Source of the DNA: Deltaproteobacteria bacterium | Lineage (GTDB): Bacteria > Myxococcota > Kuafuiibacteriia > Kuafuiibacteriales > Kuafuiibacteriaceae | Assembly (NCBI GenBank): GCA_016703535.1 | Contig: JADJBV010000001.1 | Coordinates: 4,330,001-4,394,000, forward strand | Direction of reading: 5' to 3' | Length of the DNA: 64,000 bases | In this document: in pieces, positions 42,543 through 50,492 of the stretch | Numbering within the stretch: position 1 is the stretch's first letter | Layout: the number at the start of each line of letters is the position of its first letter | Notes under the pieces: generated by a model | Seen by the model: the letters and a program-made list of their open reading frames with translations, nothing else | What the model was told of the DNA's origin: nothing | The model's database searches: none | Made by a program: the position numbers and the translations under genes

Positions 42543-43139
42543 TCAGCGCGGGGCGGAGGAGGCCAGGCTGGGCCGCCGCTGGTGTTCGGCCTCGAAGGCG
42601 ACGAGGTTGGAGTGGCGGTCGATCGGGTACACGTCGCGAAAGCGCATCCAGGACAAGCTGGAGTAGAGCACCAGCTCCCCCAACCCAAAGCGGCGATCGG
42701 ACGTGCAGTAGCCGCTTTCCACCCGGCGATCGAGCCACCCCATCACTTCGGTGATCCGATCGCGCTCTTTGGCCAGGTACGGGATCTGGGCGGGGTCTTG
42801 GCCATCTCTACGGACGTAGAAGAGGCGAATGGCAGCCTCCAAGGCCCCATCAACCGCGGCGATCAGGTTGCGTTCTTCGACCCGTGTGGCAGGGCGCATG
42901 GCCCGTAGCGGGCCGTGGCCGTGTTCTTCGAAGAGGTATTCGATGATCTGATTGGAGTCGAAGATCACCTGGCCGTCGATCTCCGCGACCGGGATCTTCC
43001 AGATCGGGGTGATCTTCCGCAGGCGCTCTTGGCCTTCGACGGTGCTGGAGTCGACCATGGTCACCGGCAGGCCGAGCTCTTCGGCGACCACTCGGACTCG
43101 GCGGACGAAGGGCGAAGTGACGGTCCCGTAGAGCAACAT
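42543..43139 (-). CDS. Glutathione S-transferase family protein
   Basis: 198 aa. LYGTVTSPFVRRVRVVAEEL starts the thioredoxin fold with the Ser-containing activation site. ITPIWKIPVAEIDGQVIFDS has the cis-Pro and the glutathione-recognising DS; FDSNQIIEYLFEE follows. The C-terminal half is helical. Short for the family. Starts three bases downstream of the pilT stop and ends 11 before the glycosyltransferase, so all three may be one operon despite unrelated roles. Confidence 0.88.
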   Translation of the reverse strand: MLLYGTVTSPFVRRVRVVAEELGLPVTMVDSSTVEGQERLRKITPIWKIPVAEIDGQVIFDSNQIIEYLFEEHGHGPLRAMRPATRVEERNLIAAVDGALEAAIRLFYVRRDGQDPAQIPYLAKERDRITEVMGWLDRRVESGYCTSDRRFGLGELVLYSSLSWMRFRDVYPIDRHSNLVAFEAEHQRRPSLASSAPR

Positions 43140-43142
43140 CGA

Positions 43143-44219
43143 TCAACCTCCGAAGTGGAGCGTCCGCTCGAAGTCGGACGGGTTGGTGGCGGCCGAAACC
43201 GCGGTGTCGAAGGTGATAAAACCTGCCCGGAAGAGCTCGATCAGGTGTTGGTCGAAGGACTGCATGCCGCTGCCCTTCCCTTTTTCGATGACGTCCTTGA
43301 GCATGCCGGTGCGGTCGGCATCGCGGATGTGTTGCTGCACGGTTTTGGTCACGATCATGACCTCGCAGGCGACCACCCGGCCGAGGCCATCGGCCCTGGG
43401 CAAGAGGCGTTGGCTGACGGTGCCGCGCAGGTTGTCGGCCAAACGGAGGCGTACGCTCGCTTCGTCGGCGGAAGGGAACATGGAGATCAGCCGGCCGATG
43501 GTCTTGCTGGCGTCGGTGGTGTGAATCGTGGAGTAGACCACGTGGCCGGTCTCGGAGGCCTTGAGCGAGATCTCCACCGCCTCCGAGTCCCGGATCTCGC
43601 CGACCAAGATCACGTCGGGGTCTTGGCGCAAGGCCGCCCGCAAAGCGACGTGATAGTTGGCGGTGTCCAGGCCGATCTCCCGTTGGCTGATCGACGACTG
43701 GACGTTGCGGTGCAGGTACTCGATCGGATCTTCGATGGAGACGATGTGGGCGTTGCGGGTGTGGTTGATGTGATTGACCAGGGCCGCCAAGGTCGTGCTC
43801 TTGCCGGACCCCGAGGCGCCGGTGACCAACACCAGGCCTCGTTCTTCGTTGGCCAACGGCACCACCTCGGGGGGCAGGCCCAGCTGCTCGAGGCTGGGCA
43901 CTTCGCCGGGGATGATCCGCAGGATCGCCGACAGGGAGCCGCGCTGCCGGTAGAGGTTGACCCGGAAGCGAGCCTGACCCGCCAGGGAATAGGCGCCGTC
44001 GTACTCTTGCAGAGTGTCGAGGACCTCCCGAGTCCGGGGATCGGCGACCAAGTGGAAGGCGATGGCCCGGGTGGCGGCGGCGGTCAACATCTCGGCCTGC
44101 AGGTATTGGAGGCGGCCGTTGATGCGAAACGCGGGCGGGGTGCCGGGCTTGAGGTGGACGTCCGAGGCCCCACTTTGGAGGCCCAGGCGGAGGAGTTGGT
44201 TCAGTTGCTCGGGCTGCAT
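43143..44219 (-). CDS. pilT: PilT-type twitching motility (pilus retraction) ATPase
   Basis: 358 aa from ATG 44219 (MQPEQLNQLLRLGLQSG). An N-terminal PAS-like domain (SDVHLKPGTPPAFRINGRL) precedes the RecA-like core: Walker A VTGASGSGKSTTLAAL, Asp box (HIVSIEDPIEYLH), Walker B DPDVILVGEIRDSEAVEISL and the His box ETGHVVYSTIHTTDASKTI. A PilT-like end (GMQSFDQHLIELF) closes it. Hexameric and cytoplasmic, it depolymerises type IV pili. No other pil genes lie here, as is common for dispersed pilT copies in gliding bacteria. Confidence 0.94.
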   Translation of the reverse strand: MQPEQLNQLLRLGLQSGASDVHLKPGTPPAFRINGRLQYLQAEMLTAAATRAIAFHLVADPRTREVLDTLQEYDGAYSLAGQARFRVNLYRQRGSLSAILRIIPGEVPSLEQLGLPPEVVPLANEERGLVLVTGASGSGKSTTLAALVNHINHTRNAHIVSIEDPIEYLHRNVQSSISQREIGLDTANYHVALRAALRQDPDVILVGEIRDSEAVEISLKASETGHVVYSTIHTTDASKTIGRLISMFPSADEASVRLRLADNLRGTVSQRLLPRADGLGRVVACEVMIVTKTVQQHIRDADRTGMLKDVIEKGKGSGMQSFDQHLIELFRAGFITFDTAVSAATNPSDFERTLHFGG

Positions 44220-44262
44220 CGGGCCGGAGGAGGCTAATACGGACCGAGGGGCCAGGCGAGCG

Positions 44263-46791
44263 TCAGCGGGGCGGATATCGGAGCACGACGATCGACGAAC
44301 TGGCGCCCTCGACCGAGATGCCGTCCGGGGAAGCGATGGCGTTTTCGCAGACCATGGCGGCGTTGGTGCGACGTACGTCCACCAAGCCGGCGAGGTGATG
44401 ATAGCCCGCGTCTCGGGTGCCGTCCCGGTTGATGCGGTGGGAGGTGACCAGCTGAGGGTCGCCGTCGATCTGCAGGATACCTTGCTTCCGGGCGGTGGCG
44501 TCGCTGGCGCCGGCGACTCGAATGGCTTGGAGCACCAACTGATCGCCGGCCGCGGCCGGTGCGGGCACGTCCAACCGCGAGAGGATCTTGGCGTCCGGGG
44601 TGTCGGTGGCGACCAAGGCCGGATCGAACTGGGTATAGGCCCCCGGGAAGGCGTCCAAGCGGAACGCCAGGATCTTGGGATACCGCCAGGTGCTGGGGCT
44701 GGTGCCCCGGGGCCCTTGGGGCGCGCCCAAGGTGGCGCTCGGGTCTCGACCGCGGGAGATGCGGGCCCGAACCCAAGCGACGGAGAGTTCGGTCTCGGAG
44801 ACGCTGCCGATCCCGATGGTATGAGCCTGGTCGGCGACCACCGCACCTCGGCCCCGTTCGGTGAAGGCTTGGTGCATGATCATCTCTCCGCCCCGGCGAG
44901 AGATCCGCCAACGCTGGAAAGTGGCCGGATCCGTGGGCGTAAAGGCCGTGGGCGTGCCCGCCACCAAAACCTCGAAGGCCTCGGCGGTCTGCCGGAAGCC
45001 GAAGTTGGCGATCCGATCGCCGGCCACCGGATCATAGGTGGCCAGCGGATAGGCCTCACCGGCCTGAGGAGCGACGCGCACCAAAAGCCGGGCTTCGACC
45101 GCTCGATCGTCTTCGAGGAGCTCGGGCGAATAGATGGTGCTCCCGGGCCCGAGGTTCAGCTGGCCGTTCTGCAAGCTGGGCACCCCTTGGATCAAGAGCT
45201 TGGGATCCACCGCCAAACCATCGAAGGAGTCGTGCAGCTCGAAGACCTGATCAGGGTCGGCGGGCGGCGCTCCGGCCTGGGGGTTGCCGTAGTAGAGGAG
45301 GTGGTCGTTGCTCTCGACCCCGGCCGTCAAGGCCACGCTGGTGCGGAACCAGATCCGGGTCGTGGTGGATTCGAAGGAAGAGTCGTCATCCAACACCCGG
45401 GCCAACTCCACGCCATCCACCGTGACGATCCGCAGATCGTCGCCGCCCCGCTGGGCCAAGCCGGCGGCCAACATCGCCTGGTGATCGACCACCACCGAAA
45501 CTTGAGTGCCTTCGGGGACATCGACCTCGCTGAGGAGGGTGATCGGTAAACGCCGCTGCCAGTTGGCGTTCCACCAGCCGTCATTGCCGGTCGCGCTGGA
45601 GTTGCCGGAGAGACGGAAGGACACCGGGCCGGCCAAGGTGCGCTCCACCGCGACGAAGCTCGGCAGATCCGCGCCGCGACCGTTGGCCCAACCCGCCCCC
45701 CGATCATCGTTGGGGTACCGTTGACCTTGATCGTCGGCCAGCCAGAGTTCGGCGGTGTCGCCGCCGGGGAGTTCGCTGACGGTCCCTTCGGCCATGATCA
45801 GGTAGCGGCCGGTGCGGCTGGGCTCGATCTTGAGCTCGGCCAAGGTGAGGTCCAACCCGGTTCCTTCGATCGCGTCCAGGCCACGAGCCACCACCGGGTC
45901 GGCGCCGGGCGGCAAACGGGCCGCCACCAAGTGTACGTCGGCCAGGCGGGTCTCGCCGGCGACCGCGGCGAAGCGGGCCTCGGCGGTGACCGGAGTGCCC
46001 CCGTCGACCAGCTCGAACACCAAAAATCCCGCCCAGCCATCGCCCAGCCCATAGGTCTGGTGGCCGAGTTGGCTCACCACCCGATCGTTGATGGTCAGCT
46101 GCACCACGCTGCTGACTTGTGCCTCGCTGGTGGAGGTCACTCGGCCCGACAACAACACCAACCATTGTTCGCCCGGGCCCGGGGCAAAGGCCAAGGTGGC
46201 GCCGGAGACCTGAATCGGATCGACGCTGGTGGTGGCCAAGGGACCGGGGACCTCCCGTTCGTAGGTCCAGGTGATGGGATCGACCGAAGTGCAATCTGGC
46301 CTGCAAGCATCATCGCCGCTGTCATTGCCGTCGTCACATTGTTCGGCGCCCTCGATGCGTCCATTGCCACAACGGGCGCACCCGCCCGGGCCGCAGGGGT
46401 TGGCGCCAGCCAAGACCACCACCGCGGGTGTCATTTGCCCGGTGGTGACGTCGACCTGGACCTCACCCGAACCCAACACGGTGCGGCCATTTTTTCCGTC
46501 GACGTGGATCAGGACGGTGCCGGTGGGCCCGGCCTCCAACTCCAGCGTAAAGCGGGGACGACGGATCCCCGGCGGATCGAGGTCGAGGGGTGGGGCCAGG
46601 TTGCGGCTGATCGCGGCCCCGGCTTTGGGGGTCAAGACCACCACCAGCTCTTCGATCGGCAAGGACGAGTCGTAGTGCACCTCCAGCTCGAGGCCGGTGG
46701 TCGGGCCCGCCGACTCACCGCTGCAGGCCAAAAATGCGGCCGAGATCGAGGTCAACAGGAGGGGTCGGACCGCGGGCAACACGTCGCTCAA
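44263..46791 (-). CDS. Large lipoprotein with a Myxococcus-type Cys-rich repeat and a DUF2341 domain
   Basis: About 842 aa if started at TTG 46791 (AGGTG upstream); the lipobox FLAC is in LLLTSISAAFLACSG. An ATG at 46830 is also in frame but coincides with the divergent start codon. Around residue 135 stands CGNGRIEGAEQCDDGNDSGD with further Cys residues, the Cys-rich repeat typical of myxobacterial surface proteins. Then come two galactose-binding-like beta modules, a DUF2341 domain (WWNANWQRRLPITLLSEVDV ... SNDHLLYYGNPQ) and a laminin-G/concanavalin-like end. Likely surface-exposed and binding glycans; enzyme activity is not indicated. Confidence 0.82.
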   Translation of the reverse strand: MSDVLPAVRPLLLTSISAAFLACSGESAGPTTGLELEVHYDSSLPIEELVVVLTPKAGAAISRNLAPPLDLDPPGIRRPRFTLELEAGPTGTVLIHVDGKNGRTVLGSGEVQVDVTTGQMTPAVVVLAGANPCGPGGCARCGNGRIEGAEQCDDGNDSGDDACRPDCTSVDPITWTYEREVPGPLATTSVDPIQVSGATLAFAPGPGEQWLVLLSGRVTSTSEAQVSSVVQLTINDRVVSQLGHQTYGLGDGWAGFLVFELVDGGTPVTAEARFAAVAGETRLADVHLVAARLPPGADPVVARGLDAIEGTGLDLTLAELKIEPSRTGRYLIMAEGTVSELPGGDTAELWLADDQGQRYPNDDRGAGWANGRGADLPSFVAVERTLAGPVSFRLSGNSSATGNDGWWNANWQRRLPITLLSEVDVPEGTQVSVVVDHQAMLAAGLAQRGGDDLRIVTVDGVELARVLDDDSSFESTTTRIWFRTSVALTAGVESNDHLLYYGNPQAGAPPADPDQVFELHDSFDGLAVDPKLLIQGVPSLQNGQLNLGPGSTIYSPELLEDDRAVEARLLVRVAPQAGEAYPLATYDPVAGDRIANFGFRQTAEAFEVLVAGTPTAFTPTDPATFQRWRISRRGGEMIMHQAFTERGRGAVVADQAHTIGIGSVSETELSVAWVRARISRGRDPSATLGAPQGPRGTSPSTWRYPKILAFRLDAFPGAYTQFDPALVATDTPDAKILSRLDVPAPAAAGDQLVLQAIRVAGASDATARKQGILQIDGDPQLVTSHRINRDGTRDAGYHHLAGLVDVRRTNAAMVCENAIASPDGISVEGASSSIVVLRYPPR

Positions 46792-46828
46792 GGTAACACC
46801 TAGAGCCCCGATCCGGCTACCCTGGGGC

Positions 46829-47713
46829 ATGGTCCGCTTGCCTCCCCTTGCCGGGTTGACTCTGCTGTTCGCCGTGTCCTCACCGGCCGCCGCCGCCCCC
46901 GTCGAGGTCCAAGGCCACCGAGGGGCCCGGGCCCGCTTCCCCGAAAACACGCTGCCGGCCTTCGAACACGCGGTCCAGGTCGGCGCCGACGTGCTCGAGC
47001 TCGACTTGCTGGTCACCAAAGACGATCGGCTGGTGATCGGCCACGATCCGATCTTGGATCCGGCCTTGTGTCGGCGGACCGATGGGCCGATCCCCGCCGG
47101 CTTGGCGGTGCGCAGCCTAAGTTATGCCGAGCTCGAGGGGCTCGACTGCGGTGGCCAACGCCACCCTCGTTTTCCCAAACAGACCTTGGTGCCCGGCACC
47201 AAGATGCCGACCTTCGAGGCGCTGCTCCTGTGGCTGAAGAGCTCGAAGTTGCCCGGCGCCAAGACGGTCCGGCTGAACCTGGAAGCCAAAAGTGAGCCGA
47301 CCCGCCCGGAGCTCCAGCCCGAGCCGGAGGCCTTTGTTGCCTTGATCCTCCAGGCCCTCACGGCCCACGGCTTCATGGACCGGGTGGTGATCCAGTCCTT
47401 CGACTATCGGATCCTCACGGCGGTCCAACAAAAGGCGCCCCAGATCCCGACGGCGATCTTGATCAGCGAAAACCTGTTGCCGCTGGTGGAGGTTGCCCGG
47501 GCCACTGGCGCCCGGATCGTCTCGCCGAACCACGAGTGGGTCACCGAACCCCTGGTGAAGGCGCTGCACGGGGCGGGCGTGAAGGTGGTGCCGTGGACCG
47601 CCAACACGCCCGAAGTGTGGGATCGGCTGATGAACTGGAAGGTGGACGGGATCATCACCGACGATCCCGAGGCCTTGTTGGCCCACCTCAAAGCGAAGGG
47701 ACGTCGCCCTTGA
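46829..47713 (+). CDS. Exported glycerophosphodiester phosphodiesterase
   Basis: 294 aa. Signal peptide VRLPPLAGLTLLFAVSSPAA ends before AAPVEVQGHRG. Catalytic residues of the GDPD family are visible: QGHRGARARFPENTLPAFEH (His and Arg, then the ENT motif), LELDLLVTKDDRLVIGHDPI (Glu, Asp and His). GIITDDPEALL closes the barrel. It hydrolyses glycerophosphodiesters to glycerol-3-phosphate and an alcohol outside the cytoplasm. Its ATG and an in-frame ATG of the divergent lipoprotein share the CATG tetramer at 46828-46831. Confidence 0.94.
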   Translation: MVRLPPLAGLTLLFAVSSPAAAAPVEVQGHRGARARFPENTLPAFEHAVQVGADVLELDLLVTKDDRLVIGHDPILDPALCRRTDGPIPAGLAVRSLSYAELEGLDCGGQRHPRFPKQTLVPGTKMPTFEALLLWLKSSKLPGAKTVRLNLEAKSEPTRPELQPEPEAFVALILQALTAHGFMDRVVIQSFDYRILTAVQQKAPQIPTAILISENLLPLVEVARATGARIVSPNHEWVTEPLVKALHGAGVKVVPWTANTPEVWDRLMNWKVDGIITDDPEALLAHLKAKGRRP

Positions 47714-48599
47714 GGAAGTCCATCTCCAAGCGGATGGCCACGGCGCCGTAGAGCCCGTGGCGACGGTTTTGGTCTTCCAAGTTGACGCCAAAGAGGCCGA
47801 GGAGTGTGGGGCGGTTGATGCCCCAAAGTTCGGCGAAGGGTGTGATCGACATGACCCCGCCGAGTCGATGCCGCGACAGGCCCGCTGAAAAAGAGTGGAC
47901 GTATTCGTCCTGCAGCCCAACCAGGACCAAGGCGTCGCCTTCTCCGTAGAGCTGGAACAACAGGAAGGCGGTGTTCTTGAAGACCCCGTCGATCGCTCCG
48001 CGCTTCACCAGGTTGTCGTTGATGGGCTCCAACCAATAACCGCCGTCGCCGTGGACGTACCAGGCGGCCAACTCGGCGGTGGAGAAGGCGATCACCCGCC
48101 AGAGCTTGAGCTGTAGGGTCGGCAAGAAGGTGAGGCGCTGGCCGAAGCCGGGCCGCTCTTCACCTTGGCGGGCCTTCAAGGAGTCGGGATCGAAGGGCGC
48201 TCGGGCATCGGCGAAGACCAGCCCGTGGCCAAGGCCGGTCTGAACCCCCAACCAACCCCAGACCTCGTACTGCAACTTCAGCTTCAGGATCTTGATCGGC
48301 AGCCACTCCACGAAGACCCCGGGGCGGATGCTCGCCGACAACACCCACTCGGTCCCTACGTCGAGCCACAAGCCGTCGAACAAACGGCGTTCGTCCCGGT
48401 GATAAACCCAGTGGCGGCGGAGGCCCACGAAGGCCCCGGCGGCCCGAGGGTTGAGGGTGCCGCCCAACATGGCGTGACCGATCCACCAGTCGTCATCATC
48501 GATCGCGGCGGCCGGCGCTGACGCCGCCACCGTCGCCGAAACCACCACCTCCGGTGAGGCCGCTACCGTCGCTGAACGAGCCTCCAGCCCGCCGATCAA
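47688..48599 (-). CDS. Envelope protein, barrel-like, unknown function (start upstream likely)
   Basis: 303 aa from a TTG at 48599. The usual start codons are missing further upstream, yet the in-frame sequence upstream is a good signal peptide: CTG at 48668 would give VRRKPLGQTRSIVPAGLIAL, then ASLIGG, so a CTG start or an error in the read is likely. The mature part has many short aromatic strands: HAMLGGTLNPRAAGAFVGL, WLDVGTEWVLSASIRPGVFV, WRVIAFSTAELAAWYVHG, and HGLYGAVAIRLEMDF near the end, as in outer-membrane barrels. Overlaps the phosphodiesterase tail by 26 bases. No family recognised. Confidence 0.65.
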   Translation of the reverse strand: MIGGLEARSATVAASPEVVVSATVAASAPAAAIDDDDWWIGHAMLGGTLNPRAAGAFVGLRRHWVYHRDERRLFDGLWLDVGTEWVLSASIRPGVFVEWLPIKILKLKLQYEVWGWLGVQTGLGHGLVFADARAPFDPDSLKARQGEERPGFGQRLTFLPTLQLKLWRVIAFSTAELAAWYVHGDGGYWLEPINDNLVKRGAIDGVFKNTAFLLFQLYGEGDALVLVGLQDEYVHSFSAGLSRHRLGGVMSITPFAELWGINRPTLLGLFGVNLEDQNRRHGLYGAVAIRLEMDFLKGDVPSL

Positions 48600-48801
48600 G
48601 GAAGCCAGAGCGATGAGGCCCGCCGGGACGATGGAGCGAGTTTGCCCCAGCGGCTTGCGCCTGACCAGCCACTTTGCCCTACCCCGGACCCCTTACACCG
48701 CCATGCAAGCGCCGGCATAGCCGCGGCGGGCCGGCTCGAATGGAGCCGATGCAAAGTGTGGGAAATCAAAGCGGTCTGCGGGTGGTCGATTCCCATTCCC
48801 A

Positions 48802-49962
48802 ATGGCGAACCGAATCTACGCGGCACTCCCCGTTCTCTTGGCGTTCCCTCAGCTCGCGCAGGCCCAGACCGACGCGCCCGCTCCGGACGTCCCCGCCGAG
48901 GCCGCCATCGCCCAGACCTCACCCTCCTTCTTCGAGGTCCCCGGCCTGCAACTCAAGGCCTTCGCCGACGCCGGCTTCACCTACAACAGCAACCGCCCCC
49001 AGGACCAAGCCGCGGCGAACCTCTACCACGGCTTCGACGTCGGCACCGGCTTCGGCGTGGTCTGGGCCGGCTTGGACAGCAGCTACACCTTGGGCCCCGG
49101 GAGTTTGGTGCTCGACCTTCGGGTCGGCCCGGGCGCCAGCCTGTTCGCCGGGCCCGACGCGGCCCACAACCTGGAGTACGTCAAGCAGCTCTACGTGAGC
49201 CTGGCCTACGCCGGTTTCCGGGTCGACTTCGGGAAGATGAACACCCCGGTCGGCGCCGAGGTCGCAGAAAGTTGGCTCAACGCCAACTACACCCGAGGGC
49301 TGCTCTGCTGGTTGGCTCAGCCCTTCTTCCACACCGGCCTGCGCGCCTCCTATACCTTCGAGGACGTCGGCAGCGTGGGCCTCTACCTGGTCAACGGCTG
49401 GAACAACTCGATCGACAACAACGCCGGCAAGACCTTTGGCGCCAACATCTCCTTGGGATCGGCCGGGTTGTGGTCAGCGTCGTTCTCCTACTTCGTCGGG
49501 CCGGAGCAGCCCGACATGTTGACCGCCGACGACGGCACGACGGTGATGGACAACGACGCGAACGGGCGGCTGCGCCACTTGGCCGACGTGGTCCTTTCGG
49601 TGACCCCGGTTGAAGGCCTCACCGCCTCCCTCAACGGCGACTTCGGCATCGAGTCCACGGTCGACGGCGAATCTCGTTGGTACGGGTTGGCGGTCGTGGG
49701 TCGTTACCAGTTCCTCGAGCAGTGGGCCGCGGCGGCCCGAGGTGAGGTGGTGGTTGATCCCCAAGGATTCTTGACCGCGGTCAACAATCAGCAGCTGTGG
49801 TCGGGGACCGCCACCCTGGAGTACTCGCCGATCGAGGCGATCATCTTGCGCCTGGAGGGCCGGGTCGATCGGGCCGACAGCGCGATCTTCCCGACCGCCG
49901 ACGGCTCCACCACCCGCCTGCAGCCGACCTTCAGCTTTGGCCTGGTCGGCAAGACCTCCTGA
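48802..49962 (+). CDS. Outer-membrane beta-barrel protein heading the chemosensory operon
   Basis: 386 aa. Signal peptide MANRIYAALPVLLAFPQLAQAQ. After an acidic, Ala/Pro-rich linker the barrel strands appear: LQLKAFADAGFTYNSNRPQ (the start of BBP2-type putative outer-membrane barrels), FGVVWAGLDSSYTL, YVSLAYAGFRVDFGKMNTPV, and TLEYSPIEAIILRLEGRVDR near the end. FGKMNTPVGAEV and GWNNSIDNNAGKTFG are typical of that family. A pore or adhesin; ligand unknown. It ends 23 bases before cheW, so it is probably co-transcribed with the chemotaxis genes. Confidence 0.87.
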   Translation: MANRIYAALPVLLAFPQLAQAQTDAPAPDVPAEAAIAQTSPSFFEVPGLQLKAFADAGFTYNSNRPQDQAAANLYHGFDVGTGFGVVWAGLDSSYTLGPGSLVLDLRVGPGASLFAGPDAAHNLEYVKQLYVSLAYAGFRVDFGKMNTPVGAEVAESWLNANYTRGLLCWLAQPFFHTGLRASYTFEDVGSVGLYLVNGWNNSIDNNAGKTFGANISLGSAGLWSASFSYFVGPEQPDMLTADDGTTVMDNDANGRLRHLADVVLSVTPVEGLTASLNGDFGIESTVDGESRWYGLAVVGRYQFLEQWAAAARGEVVVDPQGFLTAVNNQQLWSGTATLEYSPIEAIILRLEGRVDRADSAIFPTADGSTTRLQPTFSFGLVGKTS

Positions 49963-49985
49963 GCGGCGAAAGACAGGGAACGACG

Positions 49986-50492
49986 ATGTCCGAGCTAGAA
50001 GACGACGACAACCTCCTCGACGAAGAAGATGAAGGAGACGACATCGACCAGACCTACCTGGCCTTCGAGGTCGGTTCGGAGAGTTACGCCCTGGGGGTGG
50101 CCTTCGTCTCGGAGATCATCCCGATGACCAAGATCGCGCCGGTGCCCGACACCCCGGCCTATTTGCCAGGGGTGATCAACCTGCGCGGCCGAGTGATCCC
50201 GGTGATGTCGTTGCGGCGTCGCTTCGGCTTGGCGGACGAGGCCACTCGCCCAGTGGTGGTGGTGGTGCAACACGAATCCACGGCCGCGGGGTTGGTGGTC
50301 GATGGGGTCCGTTCGGTGATGAACTTCCCGGCCGACACCATCCGTCGCCCGGGCCGCTCCGCCGACGAAAGCGGCCGGCCGTCCTTGATCAAGGGCATCG
50401 CCACTCAAGGTGAACAACTCCACCTGGTGCTGGATCCGGATCGATTGCTGACCGAAACCGGTCGCAGCGACGGGCCCGGAGGCGCCAAGTGA
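49986..50492 (+). CDS. cheW: Chemotaxis coupling protein CheW
   Basis: 168 aa from ATG 49986, preceded by GGGAA. The first 21 residues contain 13 Asp/Glu, an acidic extension not usual in CheW. The CheW fold follows: TYLAFEVGSESYALGVAFVS, PVPDTPAYLPGVINLRGRVI (the conserved core) and RRRFGL. It links receptors to the kinase CheA. Its stop overlaps the cheA start (GTGA). Confidence 0.95.
   Translation: MSELEDDDNLLDEEDEGDDIDQTYLAFEVGSESYALGVAFVSEIIPMTKIAPVPDTPAYLPGVINLRGRVIPVMSLRRRFGLADEATRPVVVVVQHESTAAGLVVDGVRSVMNFPADTIRRPGRSADESGRPSLIKGIATQGEQLHLVLDPDRLLTETGRSDGPGGAK

Noticed and set aside
42915..44237. Plus-strand frame opposite pilT
   Set aside because: No motif and no ribosome-binding site; PilT on the other strand is unambiguous.
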